Assembly: GCA_018607135.1 (NCBI GenBank) | Contig: JABBCA010000012.1 | Location: forward strand, 1 to 64,000 | Origin: Opitutales bacterium | GTDB lineage: Bacteria > Verrucomicrobiota > Verrucomicrobiia > Opitutales > Coraliomargaritaceae | Length of the DNA: 64,000 nt | Direction: 5' to 3' | Part shown: positions 15,552 through 23,316 of the stretch, piece by piece | Numbering within the stretch: the first letter of the stretch is position 1 | How the letters are laid out: every line of letters starts with the position of its first letter | Program-made: the position numbers and the translations under genes | The notes under the pieces: model-generated | Told to the model about the DNA's origin: nothing | What the model saw: the letters and a program-made list of their open reading frames with translations, nothing else | Databases searched by the model: none

Positions 15552-16847
15552 GTGCACGACGTAAAAGAAAAACCTAAAATGGTCGAAAAGGCCATGCTTA
15601 TTGGCATTACTCTACCTCAGGGTGAGGAGTCCACTACGCGCAGCCTACTCGATGAGTTGCGCGAACTCGTCACGACTCTAGGGATCGGCATTCAGCACGA
15701 GCGAATCATTAGTATTCGTAAGCCGCAAGCGAAACTCCTCGTCGGCTCAGGTAAAGCCGAGGAGCTCGTTGAAGAAGCCAAAGCACATGGCTGCGATGTG
15801 ATTGTGTTCGACAACGAGCTCACTCCTGCACAGCAGCGCAATTGGGAAAAAGCAGCCGATGACAAGATTCTAGTCATTGATCGCCAAGAAGTAATTCTGG
15901 ATATTTTCGGCACTCGTGCACAAACAAAAGAAGCGGTTCTGCAAGTTGAGCTCGCACGACTCGAATACAATTTACCTCGCCTCAAAAGTGCGTGGACACA
16001 CCTAAGCCGTCAGCGAGGCGGTGGCTCGATGCAGCGTGATGCGGGTGAAACTCAGCTAGAGCTCGACCAACGTATGGTCCGCACACAGATTTCTCGCGTA
16101 AAGCGCGAGTTGGTCAGTGTGATCAAACACCGTGAAGTGCAGCGCAAGAAGCGAATGACGGTGCCTGTGCCGACCTGCGCAATTGTCGGCTACACCAATG
16201 CGGGTAAGTCGTCACTACTCAACAAACTGACTAATTCCGACATTCTTGCTGAGGATAAACTCTTTGCGACGCTCGATCCGACCTCGCGACGCTGCCCGCT
16301 GCCGAGTGGCCAGCCACTAGTTGTTACCGACACGGTAGGCTTCGTTCGCAATCTGCCGCACCGACTTGTCGACGCGTTTAAAGCGACGCTAGAGGAAGCC
16401 ATCGTATCTAATTTTTTAATACATGTGCTCGACGTGAATAGCCCTGAGGTGGAAGCCCATGCAAAAACCACACTCGATGTGCTCAACGATCTAGGCGCTA
16501 AGGACAAAAAGATGATCACTGTCTTCAACAAGATTGACGACATGTGGGACGATAGCGTCATACCTAGCCTCAAGATCACTTATCCCGATGCGCTTTTTAT
16601 TAGCGCACATACGGGCGAGGGCATCCCCGAGCTTCTTCAACAAATCGAAGCCATCATTGAAAGCGATTTTGCTCAATTACGTCTACTCGTTCCTCATGAG
16701 CGCTACGACTTAGTCGCGCGACTGCACCGCGAAGGAGGCGTTCGCAAAGAAGAAGCCAGGGATGACGGCACCTATTTAGTCAGCTCAGTCCCTGAACGCA
16801 TGCTTTCAGCAGTCAAGCCATACATACTGGCGAGCCAAGAAGCTTAG
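15552..16847 (+). CDS. hflX: GTPase HflX
   Basis: A 431-residue translational GTPase that binds the 50S subunit and splits stalled or heat-damaged ribosomes. The HflX-specific N-terminal domain (to about 185) contains the glycine-rich QRGGGSMQRDAGETQLELD stretch. The G domain follows with G1 GYTNAGKSSLLNKLT, G3 DTVGFVRNLPH, and G4 NKIDD, then a short C-terminal domain. The start is probably the GTG at 15552; an ATG at 15579 is the alternative. Its last four bases overlap the end of the convergent gene at 16844, so no terminator separates them. Confidence 0.96.
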   Translation: MHDVKEKPKMVEKAMLIGITLPQGEESTTRSLLDELRELVTTLGIGIQHERIISIRKPQAKLLVGSGKAEELVEEAKAHGCDVIVFDNELTPAQQRNWEKAADDKILVIDRQEVILDIFGTRAQTKEAVLQVELARLEYNLPRLKSAWTHLSRQRGGGSMQRDAGETQLELDQRMVRTQISRVKRELVSVIKHREVQRKKRMTVPVPTCAIVGYTNAGKSSLLNKLTNSDILAEDKLFATLDPTSRRCPLPSGQPLVVTDTVGFVRNLPHRLVDAFKATLEEAIVSNFLIHVLDVNSPEVEAHAKTTLDVLNDLGAKDKKMITVFNKIDDMWDDSVIPSLKITYPDALFISAHTGEGIPELLQQIEAIIESDFAQLRLLVPHERYDLVARLHREGGVRKEEARDDGTYLVSSVPERMLSAVKPYILASQEA

Positions 16848-17890
16848 TTTGACTGTGGCTTAGAATCGCGAATCATTTCGCGTAAATCATCGATACTTTC
16901 ACTGTCGTCGGGAAGAGTGATTTTCTCAATTTCTTGATTCAAGTCTGACTCGCCAGCAAGTGAAGGTAAGAGACATGCCATGGAGAGATGTAACAACCAG
17001 TGTAGCACACCTTCTGTCTGCGGATCATTCAGAAACATTAATTCACGTGCCTTGTAAGCTGAATCATGTAAACGGATTGGCAAGCGCGGTTGCCGCTGTG
17101 AAAAATAGTGCAGGCAGTCAAAGATCTCAGGCAATAACTTCTTACCAACCACATGGGGCAACTCCAATGCCTTCCCCATCAATCGACTCCGTTTACGGCG
17201 ACGTTCATGATACTCATAAACCATTTGCAGCTCATGACGACTTAAGCGATTCAAGCAAAAGGCAAGTGCTTCGGGCAAATGAAAGCCACGATGCCCCTTA
17301 CGATAGGGAAAATACTTTGAGAGCCCTTTCTCGTCACCATGAGCAAAAACGTTCTGCAGGTTTTTATAGGAACCGCCGATCCAAGCCTTGTCCGCAAGCT
17401 TATCTAAAAACTCCATCAAATCGACGAAGGTAATAATCTCTTCAGCCTGACACAATTCGTGTAAGTCAGCCCCGAGGTTCGCCAAGCGCACAGGATAATC
17501 TTGGTAGATACCATATTCCTCCACGAAGCGCATTCGCTGGGCGTTAGCCTGCGTATCGATCTCTTCAAAAGACCCTAAGTCATCACATTCTGCTTCGAAC
17601 AGGAATGTAGTTTCACAGATCTCAATGAGATGCTCTGCCGTCTTCAGATCCAAATGCTCAACTTCCAACAATTCTTCAAAAGTCAGATAAATATAACGAG
17701 CGACCGTATCTCCCTTCACCTTACCACCAGGACGCGACCAAGCACGCACGCCAGTATTCTTGGCAAGGCCCGCAAGTGTCAAATCCTCGAAGGGAGATCC
17801 TTGTGCGCGAAACGCAACCTTGTCCCAACGCGCGGAAAGCGCGTCTCTCTTCTCAAGATCGTCACAAGGTGCTGAGTTACTTTCGCTCAT
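16844..17890 (-). CDS. Unknown conserved-looking protein, last gene of ParA/pseudokinase cluster
   Basis: A 348-residue, charged, mostly helical protein without signal peptide or membrane helix. I do not recognise a family. Features seen: an acidic N-terminus, a central basic patch (YHERRRKRSRLMGKALE near residue 230), and an acidic C-terminus. The first 90 residues mention helix-turn-helix-like spacing (LTLAGLAKNTGVRAW) but no convincing DNA-binding motif. It begins 30 bases after the ParA gene and is the fifth gene of a one-strand cluster, so it probably works with ParA, the degenerate kinase and the membrane protein. Confidence 0.78.
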   Translation of the reverse strand: MSESNSAPCDDLEKRDALSARWDKVAFRAQGSPFEDLTLAGLAKNTGVRAWSRPGGKVKGDTVARYIYLTFEELLEVEHLDLKTAEHLIEICETTFLFEAECDDLGSFEEIDTQANAQRMRFVEEYGIYQDYPVRLANLGADLHELCQAEEIITFVDLMEFLDKLADKAWIGGSYKNLQNVFAHGDEKGLSKYFPYRKGHRGFHLPEALAFCLNRLSRHELQMVYEYHERRRKRSRLMGKALELPHVVGKKLLPEIFDCLHYFSQRQPRLPIRLHDSAYKARELMFLNDPQTEGVLHWLLHLSMACLLPSLAGESDLNQEIEKITLPDDSESIDDLREMIRDSKPQSN

Positions 17891-17920
17891 TATAGTCTAT
17901 GAAACACCAAGTAGTGTGAA

Positions 17921-18841
17921 CTAAGAGGCACTGGCCATATCCGAAGATGGAGCCGATGCATTGACGTTGTGCGCAAGGATTTCTTCAGCCAAATCATCAT
18001 AGTCTTGGCCCACGCCGTCAACCACATCACGACTCTCAACCAAGCAAACTGGCAAACCCAGTGTCACTGCTCGACGAACGATCGTCGCATCACGCACGCA
18101 AGCGTTGTAGATCTTTGCCTCATTCGAAACCAGTCGCTGCTTCTTGAATTGATTCAAGCGCAGTTGCATACGCATTTTAGGGACGCCGATATCAACATTT
18201 GCTTTAATTGAATTAAAGATCACTCCAGAGACGCGAGCGAAGTTACCCATTTCCTGGGTGCGGAAACCTGCAGAACGGCGATAAAAGAGTAAGAGTTTCT
18301 CGATCATCAAGGTAAAGCCAATCAGTGATAGTGCATCTGGATTGGATGGAACATAAAGTTCGTCCGCACTAAAAATACCACACTGTGATGCGTTCAAGAC
18401 ATTCGGAGGGCAATCGTAGAGGATAAAATCGTAGTCTTTCTCAACTTCACGAATTTGCTCATTGAAGATCAAATAGTGAGGATTCTGAGGGTTGATCTTA
18501 TACTCATTCTCAATATCGATCAGATTGAATGTCGTAGGGAGCAGATCCAATCCTGGCAATTGAACGTTGCCTTGGTTATCTCGGACGACGTCTTTGACAA
18601 TGATGTCTTTAATACGGTCCTCACCTGGATCAAAGATCGAGTAACTCGAACCGCGTTTCTCCATATTGATACGGTTCCAACGCTCGATACGTAGTAGCCA
18701 GATGCTGGAGTTCGACTGTGTGTCCAAATCACAAAGAAGCACACGTTTGCCCTTCTTTGCGAGACATGCAGCAATGTTTACAATGAGTGATGTCTTACCG
18801 ACTCCACCTTTATAATTAATGAAAGCTAACTTTCGTGCCAT
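17921..18841 (-). CDS. ParA-family ATPase (orphan, no ParB)
   Basis: About 306 residues of the ParA/MinD P-loop ATPase superfamily, which position DNA or protein complexes by dynamic binding to nucleoid or membrane. Seen: deviant Walker A KGGVGKTSL at the N-terminus (residues 9-17), LCDLDTQSNSS (Walker A'), and DFILYDCPPNVLNASQCG (Walker B region). There is no N-terminal HTH and no C-terminal amphipathic MinD helix. No parB or parS lies nearby, so chromosome segregation is unlikely; positioning of a protein complex encoded by the cluster is more plausible. The frame is open to 18895, but the ATG at 18841 (MARKLAFIN) fits the family. Confidence 0.92.
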   Translation of the reverse strand: MARKLAFINYKGGVGKTSLIVNIAACLAKKGKRVLLCDLDTQSNSSIWLLRIERWNRINMEKRGSSYSIFDPGEDRIKDIIVKDVVRDNQGNVQLPGLDLLPTTFNLIDIENEYKINPQNPHYLIFNEQIREVEKDYDFILYDCPPNVLNASQCGIFSADELYVPSNPDALSLIGFTLMIEKLLLFYRRSAGFRTQEMGNFARVSGVIFNSIKANVDIGVPKMRMQLRLNQFKKQRLVSNEAKIYNACVRDATIVRRAVTLGLPVCLVESRDVVDGVGQDYDDLAEEILAHNVNASAPSSDMASAS

Positions 18842-18898
18842 GGTAAATCCTTTGGTTAAATGTAATAGTATACTGTTAGTAAGAATGACAATCAACGA

Positions 18899-19627
18899 CT
18901 AGAACTTGTTTTCAAAATCGTCGATTGTAGGTAGATCCTCAGAGAATCCGACGGAGAAATCACCGAACTCATCGACACCATCATGCGTGCCAGTTTTGCC
19001 GCTAGGTGCTTGTTGGTTCTCCAAAATCTTTTCCGAGACTGCCTTATCAATGTAGAGTTCAGCCCAATAACCATTTTCAACCTCATAATCGTCTGGAACG
19101 TATCCATACTTGTCCAAGATTTCGAGAATCAAGGATGAATCTGGAGTCGCACTAAAGCCTGAGAGCATACCGCGATCTTCATGAGCAGTAAGCACCTCGT
19201 CGACAATGAACGGAGGCACGATTCCATCATATGAAGGATGGATTGCGTGCTGCTTTGACCACCGTTGCCAACGTTCGCGATCGACCGAGCGCTCCGTCTT
19301 GGAGAGTGCTTCGAAGTAATAAACTTTACGGCGGCTAAGACGACGAACCAATGCACATGCTTTAATGTCACCATGTTCGATCTCGAGCCAATCCCCGCGA
19401 CGTGGTTCTGTAATAGGATCACGTGTTTGTGAAATATCTTCTGGGGCTTCCAGGAAGTCTTTACCTCCAGCGAAACAGTATTTCACGTCGGTTTCACCAT
19501 GACGCAGGATATCAATCTTGCCTTTTTTAATCAGTTCTTCTTGAAATTTTTCCGCGTCTTCGCGAGACGACGCCCACATAAATTGAGTGACCGAAGTTGT
19601 TACTTTGAATTTTCGTTGAATAGACAT
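18899..19627 (-). CDS. Unknown protein of ParA/pseudokinase cluster
   Basis: A 242-residue soluble protein with no family I recognise. The first 120 residues look alpha/beta with a basic patch (VRRLSRRKVYYFEALSK), and the C-terminus is acidic (DDFENKF). No signal peptide or membrane helix. It lies between the kinase-like gene (45 bases upstream) and parA (57 bases downstream), so it is probably part of the same machine, perhaps as adaptor between ParA and its cargo; this is a guess from position. Confidence 0.78.
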   Translation of the reverse strand: MSIQRKFKVTTSVTQFMWASSREDAEKFQEELIKKGKIDILRHGETDVKYCFAGGKDFLEAPEDISQTRDPITEPRRGDWLEIEHGDIKACALVRRLSRRKVYYFEALSKTERSVDRERWQRWSKQHAIHPSYDGIVPPFIVDEVLTAHEDRGMLSGFSATPDSSLILEILDKYGYVPDDYEVENGYWAELYIDKAVSEKILENQQAPSGKTGTHDGVDEFGDFSVGFSEDLPTIDDFENKF

Positions 19628-19672
19628 GACTTATATTGGTTGTTTTATAATTAAAGGGGTTGATAAAATAGG

Positions 19673-20620
19673 TTAACTCGCAGCTTTTTCTTCGTCTGCA
19701 CTCGACTCTTCACCTGAACTATCCAGTCCGGGTATTTCTTGCAACATTTCAGCTGCAGATTGAAAACGATTCTCTGGGTTGTAAGCCAGAGCCTTAGCCA
19801 TCCATGCATTCCAACGAGGATTGATGCCATTTACTGCATTCGTCGGTTGGTCTAAGGAAAGACAATGGCGACCGGTTAACATGCGATAGCTAATCAAGCC
19901 CACTGAATACAAATTACTCACTGCATCTGGCTCGTTACCGGCACGCTGCTCTGGACTGTAAAACTCGAAGGCTGCCAACAAGGCAGGTAGTGCACGGCTG
20001 AATCCAGGCAAGGGATCAAATGGAGTGGGCTCAAAACGTGCATCTTTTCTCAACAGATGGAAATCATCCCATGCATGACCAATCAACTCTGTGACACCAA
20101 GCTCAGCAAGTTTCACACCTTCGTCGGCTATCATTACATTTGCGGGCTTTAAATCCGCATGAATGACACCTTGCGCATGCGCGTGGTCGAGACCGAGCAA
20201 CAAGTAGTAGAGATAATAGCAGATCTCTTCTTCACTCATGGGTCCTTTGTTGTTACGCATCAAATCTTCTAATGTGCGGATGCGCTTCTTCTCAGAAGTC
20301 ATCTCACCATCAATGAGCTCCATACGTAACCAATAAAACATATCTTCTTCTCCTAAGTCATCGACCCGAAGGATATGTGGATGCTCCAACTTTGTTTGTA
20401 TGCGGGCAGCACGTTTGAAGGCTTCCGAAGCTTCGTTTCCTGAAAAGCCTTTAGGTATGACTTTAACGGCGAATTCTTTGCCTAATATATCGTGCTGAGC
20501 TATATAGACCTCACCGATAGCGCCTTTTCCGACAAAACTCACGATGTGCAAGTTGCCAAGCGTCATACCTGGCTGCAGCGAGCTGAGTTCGTCTGTAAAT
20601 CCCATTCCAGAAATATCCAT
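19673..20620 (-). CDS. Ser/Thr protein kinase-like protein, probable pseudokinase
   Basis: A 315-residue Hanks-type kinase domain without a membrane segment. The glycine loop (VGKGAIGEVY, 30-39), the ATP-anchoring lysine (AVK, K53), the catalytic-loop aspartate (IHADLKPANV, D156, N161) and SPEQ (222-225) are present. However, the helix-C glutamate is Ala71 (FKRAAR instead of FxREA), HRD is HAD, DFG is ELG (173-175), and the SDxYSxG aspartate is Asn (SNLYSVG, 235-241). These changes hit Mg and structural positions, so it may be a pseudokinase or a weak, atypical kinase. The C-terminus is a short acidic tail. It follows the membrane-protein gene by 42 bases. Confidence 0.88.
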   Translation of the reverse strand: MDISGMGFTDELSSLQPGMTLGNLHIVSFVGKGAIGEVYIAQHDILGKEFAVKVIPKGFSGNEASEAFKRAARIQTKLEHPHILRVDDLGEEDMFYWLRMELIDGEMTSEKKRIRTLEDLMRNNKGPMSEEEICYYLYYLLLGLDHAHAQGVIHADLKPANVMIADEGVKLAELGVTELIGHAWDDFHLLRKDARFEPTPFDPLPGFSRALPALLAAFEFYSPEQRAGNEPDAVSNLYSVGLISYRMLTGRHCLSLDQPTNAVNGINPRWNAWMAKALAYNPENRFQSAAEMLQEIPGLDSSGEESSADEEKAAS

Positions 20621-20662
20621 AATTAATTGGGGTTGAAGTTTGAAAACAAATAAAGGGTAGAG

Positions 20663-21460
20663 TTAAAAACGTTTTTTAGGCTTTGAAGGTGCCTTGATCT
20701 GGCTGGGTGCATTCGGTGCAGAGGAGGATTTGCCAGAATTTGGTTTTTTAGGAGGTGCTATACGAGTGGGAAGCTTCGGCTTACGCACATTTGGTGGGGG
20801 GGGCGTTGCCGCAGCCTTCTGCTCCACTGGTTTCGTTGGCTTCGGTGTAGTCACCACTTCAATATCAGACTCACTATTGAGAAATTCAATAATTGGGTCA
20901 GGCTGTGCGGCTGTCGTCGCTGCGACTGGAGCTGGGTTCGAATCAGTCTTAGCGGTAGCTTTAGATTTGGTAGCGGATTTAGACTTCACCGCTGGCGCCG
21001 CGCCTTTGGATTTATTCATAAATACAAATACCGCGGCTCCGACCACGCAGAAAACCAGTATGATCCCTATGATGATACCCATGCCTGAACCACTTTCAGG
21101 AGCAGGTTTGACTGATTCCGCAGCCACTACCTCTGTAGCTTGGCTTGCAACCTCTGTAGGTTGGCTTACATCCACTGCCGGCTCAAGCGGCTCAAATACT
21201 GCAACATCTTCCTTGGCCTTATCATAGATTACTGGCTTGAGCAGTGAACTCTTGTCGGCAGTCCCAGTCTCTTTATTAGCCTTTACTTCTGATAATAAAC
21301 TCTTACGCTCACCTACATTAATTTTTGATTGAAGCAGATTAACTGGTTCTTTCGACTGGCTAGATTCAGAATTAATCGGAGTTAACAACGAGCTTTTCTT
21401 CACTGGCTCAGACTTCGAAACTGGGGCGATCGGAGTTAAAAGTGTAGCTTTTTCAGACAT
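20663..21460 (-). CDS. Single-helix membrane protein with repeated SLLxPI/V motif
   Basis: A 265-residue protein, first gene of the five-gene cluster. Residues 1-80 carry four copies of a short linear motif: ATLLTPI (5-11), SSLLTPI (23-29), KSLLSEV (53-59) and SSLLKPV (71-77), with a weaker NLLQSKI near 41-47. A negatively charged linker with SQPTEVASQATEVV follows, then one membrane helix (about 127-149, GIIIGIILVFCVVGAAVFVF), and a Lys/Ala/Pro-rich tail that ends in PPKKPN and KPKKRF. The positive charge after the helix favours the tail on the cytoplasmic side, but the topology is uncertain. The motifs could be docking or phosphorylation sites for the adjacent kinase-like protein; not demonstrated. 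Confidence 0.8.
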   Translation of the reverse strand: MSEKATLLTPIAPVSKSEPVKKSSLLTPINSESSQSKEPVNLLQSKINVGERKSLLSEVKANKETGTADKSSLLKPVIYDKAKEDVAVFEPLEPAVDVSQPTEVASQATEVVAAESVKPAPESGSGMGIIIGIILVFCVVGAAVFVFMNKSKGAAPAVKSKSATKSKATAKTDSNPAPVAATTAAQPDPIIEFLNSESDIEVVTTPKPTKPVEQKAAATPPPPNVRKPKLPTRIAPPKKPNSGKSSSAPNAPSQIKAPSKPKKRF

Positions 21461-21583
21461 AAAATCGATTCAAGGGGCTTAAACAAAGGAATTGGTATGT
21501 GCGCAAGATAGGTGAGCTACCAATCCCCAGTAAAGTAGTAAAACACAAATAGTAAAGTTTTTACACTTTCTTCAATAATTCAC

Positions 21584-21610
21584 GTAGGTCCCATAGGGCG
21601 AACACCCTAC
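21584..21610. promoter_or_regulatory. Hairpin upstream of ParA/pseudokinase cluster
   Basis: GTAGG and CCTAC flank an inner stem TAGGG-CGAACA-CCCTA. It is about 125 bases upstream of the first gene of the minus-strand cluster and about 145 bases upstream of the divergent membrane gene, so it could be an operator or a transcript leader element. No promoter pair is convincing. Confidence 0.25.
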
Positions 21611-21754
21611 TTATAGCCGCTTTCCCCTATAATTTATAAGTAAGTTGCTGAGAATCGCGCTAAGGATTAATAAACAACAGCTCGCTAAAAACAGTAAAGA
21701 TAGCTGGCTCAATTGACATCTGGTGGTAGTCGATTACCTCAGCAGTCATTTCAG

Positions 21755-22303
21755 ATGGATTTAAAAGACAAACTAAATCAGCGCAGCCGACTGCTGTTAA
21801 CGCTTTGGTGCTTGTTATTTATAAAATGCCTCAGCCTAGAGTTTTGCGTGACCTACTACTCAGTCCCGATCGATTCAAAGTTCTACGTCTGGGCATTATC
21901 AATATTTATGGCCACTTTCGCCACCCTACTGTCATTCAAGGCGTCAGGAAGCACACAGGATCTGCTAACACCGCATCGACTAATATGGTTAGCATGCATC
22001 ATTGGAGGCGCCGCTTGTGCCACCATAGCCAAACTATCAGACGACGTAAGCGCGCTCATCGTCCTGCCGACGACTGCACTATTGATTGGTAGTGGTTACA
22101 TCGCACAAGGACTACTACTGAAACAGCGGATTGATATCGCGAGCGGTGCCGGCTGGTGGACAGGTGCGGCCATACTTTTTAGGGTCGATACGCCGCATGA
22201 CTATTTAATTGCTGCCGTTTGCGTATTCATATTCAGCCTCGCTCCCACGTTGATTCGTTACTTGCAAGTCCGCAGAAAGATAAAACGCGCTTCAGTTGAT
22301 TGA
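21755..22303 (+). CDS. Integral membrane protein of unknown function
   Basis: About 182 residues with five or six hydrophobic helices (for example LLLTLWCLLFIKCLSLEFCV and LIWLACIIGGAACATIAKL) and a basic C-terminus (RYLQVRRKIKRASVD). No family recognised. The frame is open back to a TTG at 21713, but the ATG at 21755 (MDLKDKLNQ) is the better start. The stop overlaps or abuts the beginning of the uracil-DNA glycosylase frame, so the two are probably cotranscribed. Function unknown. Confidence 0.7.
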   Translation: MDLKDKLNQRSRLLLTLWCLLFIKCLSLEFCVTYYSVPIDSKFYVWALSIFMATFATLLSFKASGSTQDLLTPHRLIWLACIIGGAACATIAKLSDDVSALIVLPTTALLIGSGYIAQGLLLKQRIDIASGAGWWTGAAILFRVDTPHDYLIAAVCVFIFSLAPTLIRYLQVRRKIKRASVD

Positions 22304-22367
22304 GTTATTGAATGAATATACAAGAAGTGGCTCGACGGAACTTGGCTCATACTCAAGTTTAAGATTT

Positions 22368-23261
22368 ATGTTCGAGGGATTAGATGCGATATATGATGAA
22401 CTCCGCCGCTTGCAGAAAGAAGGCGTAGGACATATTTATATTGATGATGAGACCAAGGATTTGCTCAAGCCTGCACTGTTAGAGACAAAGCACCGTAAAC
22501 GGGGTAAACCCGTTGAGCATGCCAACCTAGCAGAGCTACTAAAAAAGCCTCAACCAGTCGAAAAAACGGTAAATAAGCCTGTGAAAGAAATATCGATTGA
22601 GCCACTTCCTGCTCCACCGACGCTAGAAGTGCCTGAGGCGGATAAAGCAGATCAACTTAATTGGCTAAAGAAAAGCTTGTTAGCCTGTCCAACTTGCAAT
22701 GAGCGAAAAGGTGCCAGTGAACAACTCGTCACCGGAGACGGCAGCCCAGACGCGGACATTCTCTTTTGCGGCGATGCGCCCGGAACCGACGAAGCAATGG
22801 AAGGCAAGCCATTCATTGGCAATGCAGGACAACTCTTGGATAAGATCATTAAAGCAATGGGCTTAAGTCGTGAGCAGGTGTATTGCACCAATATCATGAA
22901 ATGGCGTCCTAATAATAATAAGCCTTATGGCAACCGCCCACCCAATGAGGACGAAATGACTTTTTGCCTACCCTATTTTCGCGCTGAGCTAGAAATCATT
23001 CAACCCAAGGTGATTATCGCCTTAGGCAATCACGCGGTAACTGGCTTGCTTGGCCATGATCCAAAGGTAAAATTTGGAAGCATCCGGGGCACCTGGCAGA
23101 CTTTTCAAGATATTGATGTCATGCTCACCTTCCACCCTTCTTACTTATTACGTAACGACACGTTGAAAACAAAACGCATGCTGTGGGAAGACTTACTTGC
23201 AGCAATGGCAAAGGTAGAGCTACCGATCAGCGATAAACAAAAGGGATTCTTCCTTAAATAA
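22368..23261 (+). CDS. Uracil-DNA glycosylase, family 4-like
   Basis: About 297 residues, with a glycosylase domain from about residue 105 to the end. It removes uracil from DNA. Seen: ACPTCNERKG supplying two cysteines of the [4Fe-4S] site, GDAPGTDEAMEGKPFIGNAG (motif A; GEAPG in most members), TNIMKWRPNNNK, the fourth-ligand region MTFCLPYF, and the second active-site motif TFHPSYLLR. The cysteine usually seen in KCRPP is Trp here, a change known in some bacterial groups, so cluster ligation may differ. Residues 1-100 form a charged, Pro-rich extension unlike short UDGa. The ATG at 22368 is chosen; a TTG at 22296 would overlap the upstream gene. Confidence 0.9.
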   Translation: MFEGLDAIYDELRRLQKEGVGHIYIDDETKDLLKPALLETKHRKRGKPVEHANLAELLKKPQPVEKTVNKPVKEISIEPLPAPPTLEVPEADKADQLNWLKKSLLACPTCNERKGASEQLVTGDGSPDADILFCGDAPGTDEAMEGKPFIGNAGQLLDKIIKAMGLSREQVYCTNIMKWRPNNNKPYGNRPPNEDEMTFCLPYFRAELEIIQPKVIIALGNHAVTGLLGHDPKVKFGSIRGTWQTFQDIDVMLTFHPSYLLRNDTLKTKRMLWEDLLAAMAKVELPISDKQKGFFLK

Positions 23262-23262
23262 C

Positions 23263-23294
23263 AAAAAAGCCGTGGCATCGGCCACGACCTTTTG
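23263..23294. terminator. Bidirectional intrinsic terminator between UDG and clpC
   Basis: CGTGGC pairs with GCCACG (23271-23286, loop ATCG), flanked by AAAAAA on the left and CCTTTTG on the right, so a T run follows the stem on either strand. It sits between the convergent uracil-DNA glycosylase and clpC genes and can end both transcripts. Confidence 0.85.
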
Positions 23295-23316
23295 TATAGT
23301 GCCCTTAAGAGATCAA

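Noticed and set aside
19673-21460. Eukaryote-like kinase plus membrane protein as an antiphage module
   Set aside because: There is no nuclease, reverse transcriptase, TIR or phage-defence effector in the cluster, so a defence role has no direct support.
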